A stretch of DNA of 64,000 bases from Apostichopus japonicus (taxonomy: Eukaryota; Echinodermata; Holothuroidea; Aspidochirotida; Stichopodidae): contig NC_092573.1 of the NCBI RefSeq assembly GCF_037975245.1, positions 14,344,001 through 14,408,000 on the forward strand, given 5' to 3'. Under the pieces are notes generated by a model. That model searched no databases. It worked only from the letters and a program-made list of their open reading frames with translations, and had not been told where the DNA came from. This document shows, in pieces, positions 10,830-21,296 of this stretch. Within the stretch, counting starts at the first letter, position 1. Each line of letters begins with the position of its first letter. A program made the position numbers and the translations under genes.

Positions 10830-13779
10830 TTGGCGGAATCGATGTCAGGGCAGAACGTTGCTTGAGTCGTGCTATATGGTTCAAGTCAAACTGGGATTCG
10901 TAACGCTCTGGTGGTAGTATGACACAATTTGTGGCCTAGGATCCCGTGCCCATTTCTCCTTTGATGGCGCAAAAAAAAACCCGGACGGATGCGCAGAGGG
11001 TTGGTCTAGGTGGCGTGCGTGAATCCTTGTTTATGGCCAGGGGGTTGAAACACTCTTTTCGACCGGCATCTGTAAAGGCACCTTCCATTGAATATGTCGC
11101 CTGATGAGTCACTATTCTCCTAAAACGGAATATATGTATGCATTTAAGAGACATATTAACATTTTCTATTAAAATAGAGTTGTGTTTTAAACTAGCGCCC
11201 TTTTTTCACAAAGTGTTCTGTATCTCTACTTGGTTTGTTTGTTACAGCAAAGTTGACATACTGTAGATGGACTCAATTCAATCATTTATTGTTGGCCAAT
11301 AAAAACAATAAAACATTCATGGGGATGAACAGGCCCGGAGTCTCCAGCAACCTTAGCCAAAAAATAATTTATTCGACATATATACGCTTGTGAAACATAC
11401 GCTAGTTAAATTATATCACACGAGGGGACACCCTCATCGCCATCCCTCTTTCCACCCCAAGAGAGAGCTTCGTTCAATATCATTATTCAAATTTAAAGAT
11501 TGTTGTACTATTAGAGTTGACTGTATCAATCCATAGAATACATGGGGTTAAACGTTCAGAGAGATTCTTCTTCTACAATATTCAAAGTTGAACAGCAAAA
11601 CTATCTGTTGATCATTTTTTTGGAATGCTTGAAGATTTTCAACGAAGTGTGCTGTCGAACTGTGTTTGTGCACGTCGGTCTTCAAAAATGGATATTGACG
11701 AATGTCACTGACTTCTGGTTGCCGTTGCAATCTACAAGTCAATGAGTTTACATTCAGATGAACAATGAAAGCTTTGACTGTTCGTTTCCTGTTCATTTTC
11801 TATTATGTCATCTTGTTTCGACGTGTACGTTATCTTTGCTAGGATTACTCCAATTGACACTGTAAAAAACTGACTTCCAATAACACTATTCTATCTGGCT
11901 ATATCCCTAAATACATAACCAAGTAATGCTATTCCATCAAAAAATTACCAGGAAAAGTTGATATTACATTTCTTTCCCAATAAACAATAGAAGACGCGGA
12001 AGTGCTATGCACAGTACTTGCCGGATAATAACTCGCGATAATATGATGAGTAGACAGCTTGTTATAATAAATCTCGTATGGTTTCAATCAGGGAGTTGTC
12101 CATAATAACTCCCTGTTCCAATCATGTACAAGTATTACTTGGCCTGGTAAAAGTCACGCAAGCTTACAAAGCAACGAAAATTGCAGATTAATCATTGAGT
12201 GACAATTCTTAATAGAGCCTATGCAGTACACTTTGATGATATACTGACACTCCAGACAGGAGTAAGTTCCCAAAATGCTAATTTCTCTTTGAAAAAGATT
12301 TTTGAGATTGTTGTTTCATGAAAAACGAAGTCAACAAGGGGCATGGGCGAATGCAATTGTGATCACCGCGTTCCGAATCTGGTCTTGTATCCGTACGAAG
12401 AATGCCGATAATATAACACATTCACCCGCTTTATAATTCTCGACCGTATTGCGCCCTGACTAACACCATGTCAAATGCATATACGTTCTGCCAGACAAAT
12501 TTCCCATATCCGTAATTTACAGTTTGGCAAGTAAAGGTTAAACCATATGAACGAACTATGCGTGCTCGGTGAGTAGTTTACAAATTGTCGTGTAAAACAA
12601 TCTATTGGACTTGAGCAGGTAACTAATGATTCTATTCGGTTGCCAACGTGTTTGCTACCACAATCACAAGTCTTGACAGTGATCTGAAAAGAATAAACAA
12701 AGACAGTAATGGTACATCAAAGACATTTAAGTTCCTTCCACCTAATAAATCGGTCAATGAATATCATCGTCTTTAATTTCAAAAAGGTTACAAAAGTTCA
12801 ATTCTTCGATTGAGAAGCTCTAGACAATGAGCTGTTGCCCTTAAAATGAAGGTCAAACCTATAAACTTGTTTTCTTCATCACTTGTTGTGAATGAAGTAA
12901 AATGAGGTAAATAAAGGACCCAATATCGGTAAGATATATTACAAGACAATAAAACGCTCATGAGTGATTTTTTCTGGATAAATATATACTATCTGGCACA
13001 GTAGGAACTTCCAGATGACGTGTAAGAACCAGTGGTAGATGCATTCTGGGATACATCCGTGGAGGTAACACCGTGCTCTGAAGACCTCAAACCAGCGTAC
13101 CATCACATGGTCTAATTATAAGTTGTCTGTAGACGCATAAACTTAGACTGTATCAATTCAGAAAGAAACTTGTTTCCGACCCGCTCGCAGTAAGCTTTCA
13201 AGAAAATTGCAATACAACAATTGATTTAATTTGAAGACTCAACGGCTCTTCAAAGAGATGGATTAAAATAAAAGTGGTTAGAATTCAGAGAACAGATATC
13301 ATTTAATAGTATGGAAACGAGATGTCCAAAGTCATATTGCTATGGGCCATAGGACATATACATATAATATAAAGGTATCGCGTAGGATATGCTTATATGT
13401 CAAAGTATCAAAGTAAGTAAGTGCTAACACGTCACATGCAACTCTCCGGTCTTGGTACAGTTTCTTTTGATACAGTGAAACGGCAAGATTTATACATGTT
13501 ACTCATTAATACATTGTAAATGGTTTGCTTCCATGATGGCGAAACAATGAAACACTTCAGTGTTGAATTGATTGCATTGATTAATTATGTAACACTGATC
13601 CATTGACTCACCAAGAAATGTCAAATCTAATACATCTACAAAATATTTATTTTGAAGAAATATTGTTGATGATTTGATATCCGACGAAGAGCATACATAT
13701 AGTATTTATTTTGTAGATGTATTGTTGATGATTTGATATCCGACGAAGAGCATACATATGACAACATTTGGTCAATATA
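10830..13779 (+). repeat. Non-coding spacer preceding unit B
   Basis: Aligns with the spacer preceding unit C (39195-42729); shared landmarks include GGGAGTTGTCCATAATAACT (near 12091 and 40546) and CCAGTGGTAGATGCATTCTG (near 13030 and 41531). Frames in the two copies do not stay open together. No gene recognised. Confidence 0.65.
13640..13760 (+). repeat. Tandem duplication of about 60-74 bp
   Basis: ATTTGATATCCGACGAAGAG with its flank occurs twice in a row. The spacer before unit C has one copy (near 42127). Confidence 0.8.
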
Positions 13780-14370
13780 GTATACAACAAGGGCACATCC
13801 ATCGTCTGCCAAAGCTTTGGCACTCATACATCATGCGTAGACAGTGTGGTTACAATTACATACCGCGTTTACATTTTGTGATGTCACATAATTCTTGAAC
13901 ATCTGATGATATACATCCTAATATAGGTCTTTTCTTTTGTCCAGTAATTCAACCCTAGAAGAAGGGAGTTGCTATCCTGGATGAAACAAGTCAAATGTTA
14001 CGTCATGTATATGTAATCAAATTTAGGACAGTGTAAACTGTGCCTAGTCTTAAAGAGGGGGTGAAATGGAAACATTTATATAAATCATCGTTTGCTATAT
14101 ACTCGTAGCTTTCCAATGATACCCAATTTGTGTCGAACAAAGCTTGCATCCTCGAGGAATAAACGATCAAACATTCGAGGGTAATAAAACCTTTCTAAAT
14201 ATTGTTGTATATACGGCAATGCGGCGTGATGTCAGTCGAGGAACTCAGCTCACTTCCAGAACACTATGTTTACATTCTTAAACGTCTAAGAACACACGAC
14301 GTTACTCTGTTACAGTGCTATGAGATTTGTAGTTTTGTTTTTACGTAAATATATCTCGTAACTGTTAAAT

Positions 14371-14541
14371 ATGCCGAGCCGATGTGTGGTTGCAGGTTGC
14401 TCCACCACTAGTAAAGACGGAATTAAAGTGCACGCTTTTCCAAAAGATGACAGAAATCGAAGAATTTGGACACGACTCGTTCAAAACACTACACATAAAC
14501 AATGTCACGAGTGCCTGTGGGCCTATACTATTGTCAAATAA
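14371..14541 (+). CDS. Truncated THAP-domain ORF
   Basis: A 56-codon frame inside the TTAA element. It reads MPSRCVVAGCSTTSKDG, then VHAFPKD and RRIWTRLVQNTTHK, matching the first half of a THAP C2CH zinc finger: Cys pair near residues 5 and 10, FPKD block, conserved Trp. The second half with the Cys-x-x-His pair is missing; the frame ends TAA at 14539-14541. An exon could continue elsewhere, but no partner is seen before the right end. In transposases this domain binds the element's own ends. Confidence 0.7.
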   Translation: MPSRCVVAGCSTTSKDGIKVHAFPKDDRNRRIWTRLVQNTTHKQCHECLWAYTIVK

Positions 14542-15095
14542 CTTGTTATGAACATAGCTTAGGCCTCCTTGATGCAGTAAATGACGATTTTTTTTTTGGT
14601 TACCTAATATTTTTTACAAATCTTAAAGCCAGTTGGTTTTTAGAACAATCAATACTACATCTGCAATTTTTCTTTTGTGGTAAAACTGGCCTTGTGTTAT
14701 GATTTTACGTAACAGTTTGATGATACAATTACAAAGGCTAGCCTGTTATACAACGTCTATTAGTTAGGTCTAGACCCCATGTTACCAAGACTAGTACTAT
14801 AGGATTCCACTTGCACAGAATATCACACCTTCCTTGCACTGTAAGTAAAAAAAATTCTAGAAACTTCGCTACGAAGTTAAGTAGCAGGATCATTTTAAAT
14901 TATAAATCATATTATGGTGTTAATAACGGTGGTTTTGTTTATGCTCAACCGACCAGTTTCAGGATAGTCCAACCGTTCTGCTCGGTGACTTCGATCGGCA
15001 GCGACGCGTCTCGGCCATCGGGATCGTTTTACAATTCTTCTGCAAGGGGCTCAATTGATATGGAAAAATACCGATATCCTCATCACCCTCGAAAA

Positions 15096-15461
15096 CTATT
15101 TTTCATCTTCTTCTTCAAGAAAATCATTTTCGTCAAAGCTTGACGAAGTTTCTGAGAGGTTATTCCTATTTCCTCGGAATCGGAAGATTCGAAAAAACAC
15201 ATGTTCAATTGATGAGCAAAGTGTTGTGGTTACATGTAGTAAACTGTATGACGCCGTATCGGTAAAAAACGGGGAGTCGGCTTTGGCTGAAATGGTTTCT
15301 TTGATGACGTCATATGAACTGCGATGGGCCGCTTTGAATTGTTTATGAGTGGCAGCTCGAGAGGTCTCTAGGGAATACTTTGACAGCAAATTGCTGGCGT
15401 TTGAAGCCGCATTTACGGAAAGTTGTGCATGGGTGGTGTTATAATTATGTAGATAAACCAT
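15096..15461 (-). CDS. Element-borne antisense ORF, unit B copy
   Basis: Homologous to 915-1421 minus and truncated at the acidic stretch LEEEDEK by an indel; the PYQ-like motif is therefore out of frame. Near-identity with A follows from the recent duplication and is no evidence of selection. Function unknown. Confidence 0.25.
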   Translation of the reverse strand: MVYLHNYNTTHAQLSVNAASNASNLLSKYSLETSRAATHKQFKAAHRSSYDVIKETISAKADSPFFTDTASYSLLHVTTTLCSSIEHVFFRIFRFRGNRNNLSETSSSFDENDFLEEEDEK

Positions 15462-15923
15462 TCCAAGACATGAAAACCCACCACTTCATAACCTCTTTAA
15501 TGAAGCGTTCACGAAATTAACCATTTTACAGCAGACATAGACATCTTGTAGAGACAATCTCTTGGATGTTCTGTTCCTCTTTGTGTCACATTTGAATGTT
15601 GAACTAAGACCAATTGGCTAAATACACTAGGTGTTTCCGGTACTGCTATGTATAATACCATAGTTGGAATGTACTGCTCAGTCGAGATACATCCTGCTTC
15701 CCGTATGTGTTACAGTGACGCATCACATAGAAGAACTTAGCTTATTACACAAAAACCGTCTAATTCATTCATCACTTCAAACAGTGATAGACGTGAAGCG
15801 ACAACCTTAATATCCTCCCGGTGGAAGTCAAAAGCGATAAGCATACTGATCAAGACGGCTAAACCATTACATTCATGATTATACCAGTTCAGATATAGTT
15901 GACCTCCTGTAGTCTGCTTTTCA

Positions 15924-16050
15924 ATGAATATGGTGGACGTAATGACTCTGAATTCAGTTCCTAAATCGATGTTAGCCATGTTCTCTTATAGACTCATTGG
16001 TATCTTTCTTGTTACTGTTTGCGTTAGCCAAGCTCAAGTTATGGACGGAG
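15924..16050 (+). CDS. SRCR paralogue B, exon 1 (signal peptide)
   Basis: First coding exon of the second SRCR paralogue: 42 codons plus one base, donor gtaagt at 16051, phase 1 out. The signal peptide reads MLAMFSYRLIGIFLVTVCVS with likely cleavage at QA/Q and a VMDGG mature start; an alternative start is the ATG giving MLAM. Gene model: 15924-16050, 19113-19448, optional stalk 20130-20216, 20723-20919 and 23643-23765, with matching phases. This predicts about 289 residues with the stalk or 260 without. The first intron is about 3.1 kb. Confidence 0.72.
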
Positions 16051-16235
16051 GTAAGTTGACACTTTTTACCCCTTTTCCTTTTAATTTAAAAATTATTTGT
16101 AGAACTGGAAAATCAACAGTGAATGTGTTTATGTTGTCATGTGTCCTTGTGGCAAAGATCATGTGTAACATTATGTTCCCCTTGTTAGAGAATTGTGATA
16201 AACAACTGACGATGAGCGAACCAGTCGGTTCGTTA

Positions 16236-16273
16236 CACACACACACACACCCACACATATATATATATATATA

Positions 16274-16352
<79 letters not shown>
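16236..16352. repeat. (CA)n/(TA)n microsatellite
   Basis: Same site as 2192-2272 in unit A, longer and with a short TTTAT interruption. Confidence 0.95.
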
Positions 16353-16354
<2 letters not shown>

Positions 16355-18377
16355 ATTTATATCTACATATTAAATAAATATGTATAATTTGGTCTTAAAC
16401 GTTATAATATTGAAAAGGAATGAGAGACAGAACGGTCGCTTACGTGGCTATTTGCATTCAATCTATATGTATGCTCTTCTTCGAATGTCAAATCATGTTT
16501 TATTTTGTAGAGTTATTAGATTGAGCATTTCTGGATGAGTCAATGGACCAGTGTTACGTAATTAATCAATGCTATCAATCCCACAATGAAGTGTTTCATA
16601 GTTTCGCAATAATGGAAGCAAACCATTCACCATGTATACATGAGCGACATGTATAAATCTTGCCGTTCCTTGCATAGCAAGGAAACGTACCAAGACTGGA
16701 GGGTCCGTGAGTTAAAATTGTAGTGATTTGGAAAATCCAGAACAGTGAAAAACCTTCCAGCCGCCACCGTGATTCGAACTTCGGTATTCACAAATGATTG
16801 CGGGTCGGTTTGAATCATGATTGATCTCTGAGAATATTTCTACGCAGTTTATCCATTTAGGTTTGAGAAAAATATAAGACAAGGGATAACAGTGTCATTT
16901 CCTTTCCTCTCATCTCCTTTTTCCTTGTCTCATGTTCCTTCTTTTTAAGGAAATAAACCATGATACAAGTTTGAAATTAGATTGAAAAGTAAAATGGCTG
17001 TGTTCTTGAATACTTAAAATGCAGAGCTGCCTCTATATTATCTTTTAACCAGAATGCAAAACTATATTGAGTTTTGATGGATGACTTTAACGTAACAGGA
17101 TATGAGTCAATGTTATCCTAAGATATCTTGAAATGGTTTGTTTATATGAGTTTTGCAGTTTTGCAGAAAACATTCAGCTGAGCTAGCAACTGTCAATTAA
17201 AGGTGAAATGTAACATTAATGTGGCACGCCGTTTGTATAGTACAGCGGTTTTTACTGCTAAAATAAAAGTAACCGTTATAAAGCATGTTTATTCATTGTG
17301 TACCTACACTTTCCCATCTATAAAACCACAGGACGTAATTGAAGTAAAAATACTATGATACCATATACTAACATTCACCTTTGGTCGTAGAATAACAGTG
17401 AGAATGCACTTTAAATTAACCGTGGATATTATGACTCGAAACATATTATTTACCCTTCGTGTCAAATTTTGTGCATTTACACTAAAGTGACAGTGTTCAC
17501 TATAATCTTCAATACACAAAATCGGAATGTATAGCTGACTTGGCTTTCAACTATTATAACCTACACAAGTGCACTTCATCTATTACTTAAGCACGTTAAA
17601 CAGATCACTTTTCGGCCTTTTGATTAAGATCATGTGTAGTATATTTTCCCCTTTTAGTGGAATCGTGATACACGTGACGATGATCACACAGTCACAGTCT
17701 CGTTGCAAGGGGACTATAGGGTTGAGAGCGGATCAGTCGTTTAGTAGTTTGGTTGTTCGTATACCAGGTTCTTTCCCGGGTGACTTTTCTTAAAAAGTTA
17801 AACAGATCACTAGTACCATGTGTTGAATATGTTCCCCTTGAATGGGAAGCGTGATACACATCCTGACGATATCTCACAGTCTCGATGCAAGGGGACTATA
17901 GGGGCGGATCAGTCGTTCCGTTGTTTGGTTATGGTGCCCAGGTTCTTTCCTGGGTGACTTTTCTAAAAAAACGTACACATTAATCTGTTGTGGTACTCAT
18001 TCGTAATTATACAGAATAAGTTTATAATGTAAGTTCATAATTAGTCAACATTGATCTGATAACAGTAGAATCGTTTACAGGAGAGGAGCTGTTCTTTAAT
18101 TGAATTCTAATGACGTGATTTTACCGTTCGAACGTCAAAAAAAAAACGTCGCACCGTTTCCCCCCTTAAAAACTGCAGTTCAATTGCGTCTTATAGCACA
18201 GGGCTATAACAGGGGCTACATAGCACATTGACTGTCGGTAATCTACCGTAAAATTACAACACTTTTCTTAACAGTGTAGTTATGTGTATGTGGTGCTTAT
18301 GATATGTAGCATAAGTGAAAGGTGCAAGAAAGTGAAAGAAAATAAACGAATTCATTTTTACAATTTTCATCTTTCAG

Positions 18378-18600
18378 GAAGTCAAAATTCAAATAAATTC
18401 CCCGAATATACCGAACAAAGCGTTCAAAAAGATAAATCAAGGCTTTTACCAAAAGCATCCGTAAATTCATATAATATGTCATCTTTGTTTGATGGTAGCA
18501 GACTGAACAAAAAGGATTTGGTTATAATTGTAAAAAATTCAAGTGAAATATCTTTCAACTTTGCAGTTACGGCAAGAGCTAGTCACATACAATTAACTAC
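18378..18600 (+). CDS. Candidate cassette exon, paralogue B
   Basis: A good acceptor (tttcatctttcag) precedes an open stretch that in phase 1 reads SQNSNKFPEYTEQ ... KKDLVIIVKNSSEISFNF, and a possible donor GTAAAC follows at 18601. It leaves in phase 2, which does not fit the phase 1 entry of the next candidate or of the SRCR exon. The A copy (4317-4542) has extra bases that break this frame. No such exon in C. Probably not part of the main transcript. Confidence 0.2.
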
Positions 18601-18662
18601 GTAAACAAGAAGAGACTTTTCAATTATTATTTTATTACTGTATATTATTTTAAATAATACAG

Positions 18663-18713
18663 GCCTACATGATCGACAAATTCCATCCTCGACTTCTAAT
18701 AAAGAATACATAG
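18663..18713 (+). CDS. Candidate 51-bp cassette exon, paralogue B
   Basis: Same as 4605-4655 in unit A: acceptor tacag, donor gtaagg, open in phase 1-1 with the same 17-residue reading. Both splice sites are intact in A and B, but the copies are too similar for that to prove selection. Confidence 0.3.
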   Translation, partial: AYMIDKFHPRLLIKNT

Positions 18714-18814
18714 GTAAGGAGATTCTGCATAATCAATAGCGTTAACTAATCACAATCGTGTATATAAGTAAAGGATACTGAGCTAGAGTTTAAACTTTCA
18801 GTTTGTAACATATA

Positions 18815-18849
18815 GGGAGGGGGAGGGGTTAGGGAGGGGAGGGGAGGGG
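18815..18849 (+). other. G-run cluster, potential G-quadruplex
   Basis: Unit B copy of the G-run cluster at 4757-4792, one G shorter. Confidence 0.6.
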
Positions 18850-19112
18850 AAATGACATATTTTCATGTACTAATGTGTACAGATACAAAAAGCCACTGGA
18901 AGTACTGTCAGATCAGAATGATATAAACGCAGATAGCTGGATCCAGTTCAATCTTACTTGGAATCCAAAATAACACTTTACTAGTCACAGAAAAGTGTGT
19001 TCGAGTCTGGCTCGCAGCAATGACCAGTCATTAAATTTTATATGATAAGTAGTTTAGTATTTAATATAGTCCTGTCATGTTAGCATGTACTATGTCTACT
19101 ACTTTCGTACAG

Positions 19113-19448
19113 ATATTCGCATCGTGTCAGATAATCCTCGCGAGGGACACGTAGAAGTTTTCTTAGAGGATGAGTGGGGGACTATTTCCACAATCGAATT
19201 TGATGAGGCTACAACCACTGTGGTCTGCAGACAACAAGGATTTCAAGGTCCGGCAGAATCGATTAAATCCACAGAGCATCTTGGACCCCTCAGCTCACCC
19301 GAATGGAACATTATGTGTTCTGAGGGGGCAGAGTCAATCCTTGAATGTGACAGAAGTAAAAGGGAGGGTAATGTCCAAGTCTTGCCCTACATGAACTTTA
19401 CATTTACTTCCTGGAAGCATGACAATGACCTCGGGGTCATCTGTAAAG
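19113..19448 (+). CDS. SRCR paralogue B, exon 2 (SRCR domain)
   Basis: A 336-base phase 1-1 exon, acceptor ..gtacag and donor gtaagc, almost identical to paralogue A. The few amino-acid changes against A include LECD for LDCD and QVLPYM for QVLTYM. Same four-cysteine pattern (VVC, IMC, LEC, VIC), with the same paired loss of the WGTVC and penultimate cysteines. The acidic KHDNDLGVIC end corresponds to the HEDAGVIC region that binds cations in many SRCR domains. Followed in order by a stalk, a transmembrane and a tail exon, so this is the membrane-anchored version. Confidence 0.9.
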
Positions 19449-19570
19449 GTAAGCGTACGAATAGCCACGTCCCCTTGTCTTCTGAATGAGGAATGCTCTG
19501 GGATATATAGAAAGAAGATTTATACCATATTGAATTTAGTATTGACAAAATCTTACACGATAACACTATC

Positions 19571-19576
<6 letters not shown>

Positions 19577-19663
<87 letters not shown>
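19577..19663. repeat. (TA)n array followed by a 90-bp repeat
   Basis: TA array running directly into TATTCTAACCCTGGTTAC and about 85 more bases (to 19751). The same array-plus-90-bp block occurs again at 20378-20525. Confidence 0.9.
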
Positions 19664-19665
<2 letters not shown>

Positions 19666-19751
19666 TAACCCTGGTTACAATATCGAAGTAAATGTATTTG
19701 GTTTGAAAATTGGAGGGAGGAGTTCAGTTTCCGTTTCTAGTTTCTATATAT
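19664..19751 (+). repeat. 90-bp direct repeat, copy 1
   Basis: Begins at CTAACCCTGGTTACAATATC and is matched base for base, as far as I can follow, by 20438-20525. Both copies directly follow a TA array, so array and flank were copied together. Confidence 0.85.
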
Positions 19752-20129
19752 CACGAATACCGTGACATCATCACAACATTTTGGGTCATTTGCTCATAAC
19801 CTAAATATTATTCTGGCCAGAAACTAATAGAAAGATATTGCAATTTAAAAAACGGTATCGGTGGTTCATTTTAGGATTAAAATGGAAAGTTTAATTAATT
19901 TACTCTCAGCAATAGAGCAAATTTTCGTTTTTTCCCTCAACTGTTGGTGAGAGAATTTGCAAATTCCATGACTATGATATTATATTCTATATCAAATGTT
20001 GTTCTTTTGTCAACTTTAAATATGGTTAAGCCAGATTTGACTCTACAAAGGCGCTTCATATTACATAATGAAATGGTCATAGTCCTTTCAATGGTTTGAT
20101 TCATCTGTTCCAAATGACTTCCAACACAG

Positions 20130-20376
20130 ACCCACAAACGATGACACCAACCCAGGGAACCAGTTCAGTTTCTCGTGATGTAATGAGCTCTACGCCCTCA
20201 ACTGGAACTGTTTCAGGTGAACCATCATCTTCGAATACACAGAGCATATCGCCATCTTTTCCTGGTTCCACATCTATTCCAATAACATCAAGCGATGCTT
20301 CCACGTCTGTTCAAACCGGAACACAGGCAGTTACTTCGACAGGTCCAGAAACAGTGACACAAACTCGGGGAACCAG

Positions 20377-20377
<1 letters not shown>
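20130..20377 (+). CDS. SRCR paralogue B, mucin-like stalk exon (interrupted)
   Basis: Acceptor aacacag before 20130, phase 1 entry. The frame stays open for 83 codons with about 48 percent Ser plus Thr, many Pro and Gly and no Cys: the composition of an O-glycosylated stalk that would hold the SRCR domain off the membrane. GGAACCAGTT occurs near both ends of the exon, as if a roughly 71-residue unit were beginning again when a TA array cuts it off at 20378. No donor survives at that end, but an in-phase donor (TCAG/GTGAAC at 20216/20217) would make a 29-codon stalk joining the transmembrane exon correctly. Not found in A or C. Confidence 0.55.
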
Positions 20378-20440
<63 letters not shown>

Positions 20441-20525
20441 TAACCCTGGTTACAATATCGAAGTAAATGTATTTGGTTTGAAAATTGGAGGGAGGAGTTC
20501 AGTTTCCGTTTCTAGTTTCTATATA
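20378..20525. repeat. (TA)n array plus 90-bp repeat, copy 2, inside the stalk exon
   Basis: Duplicate of the 19577-19751 block, sitting inside the open stalk frame. The sequence beyond 20525 differs from that beyond 19751. Confidence 0.85.
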
Positions 20526-20722
20526 TCTTGGGGGAATTTATTGAATAAAATATCGCCTTTTATAAACAACTCATAAGACCAATCACATCAAACTGTTCTG
20601 CCGACTACATTGCGTATGCTCGAATTCGTTTTCTTTTCTTCTTTGTAAGAACGTCAATTAAGGACATCGAGATTTAATTTTCATTATGATACAGAGATGT
20701 TTTCTTTTCATTTTTCGTTTAG

Positions 20723-20919
20723 AAAAAAAAAGTTCACCGACGAGGATGTTAGTAGTCGATGTGGCATTATCCCTGCTCCTGATTGCTTTCATACTCTTGT
20801 TTGCCTATTTGGCCTACTACTGCGCTAAGCGTGGGGAGACGACTCCGCCGACCACTACAACCCCCAACCCCGACCCTTCTTCCAACGATGGCTATTTCAC
20901 CACTATCGACGCCCCAAAG
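20723..20919 (+). CDS. SRCR paralogue B, transmembrane exon
   Basis: Acceptor ttcgtttag, 197 bases, phase 1 in and phase 0 out (donor gtaaga at 20920). After KKSSPTRM comes one hydrophobic helix (LVVDVALSLLLIAFILLFAY), a LAYYC edge and the stop-transfer AKRGE, so a type I single-pass protein. The juxtamembrane cytoplasmic part is Pro/Thr-rich and ends NDGYFTTIDAPK. It lacks the NPxY motif seen in paralogue C. Unit A has no equivalent. Confidence 0.85.
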
Positions 20920-21059
20920 GTAAGATTGAATTTCCTCTGAACGTAAAGAATGAAATTTCTTTTCTTTTCAAAACTGGTGTTGTTTATAAAAAGAGTGTTT
21001 CAATCTTAAAATAAGAATCTTGCTGCTCCGCTCGTAAGTGGATTAATTATTCGACTGTA

Positions 21060-21292
<233 letters not shown>

Positions 21293-21296
<4 letters not shown>

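Larger units (their letters stand above)
14054..15496 (+). mobile_element. TTAA-flanked THAP transposon, Kolobok-like, copy in unit B
   Basis: The better preserved copy. TTAA stands on both sides (14050-14053 and 15497-15500); the empty sites in C and D have a single TTAA in the same context. The left end reads AGAGGGGGTGAAATGG and the right end, reverse-complemented, AGAGGTTATGAAGTGG, an imperfect inverted repeat. Inside are a THAP frame at 14371 and a convergent acidic frame at 15096-15461. TTAA duplication plus THAP fits the Kolobok superfamily. No full transposase, so it would depend on a partner. Confidence 0.78.
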
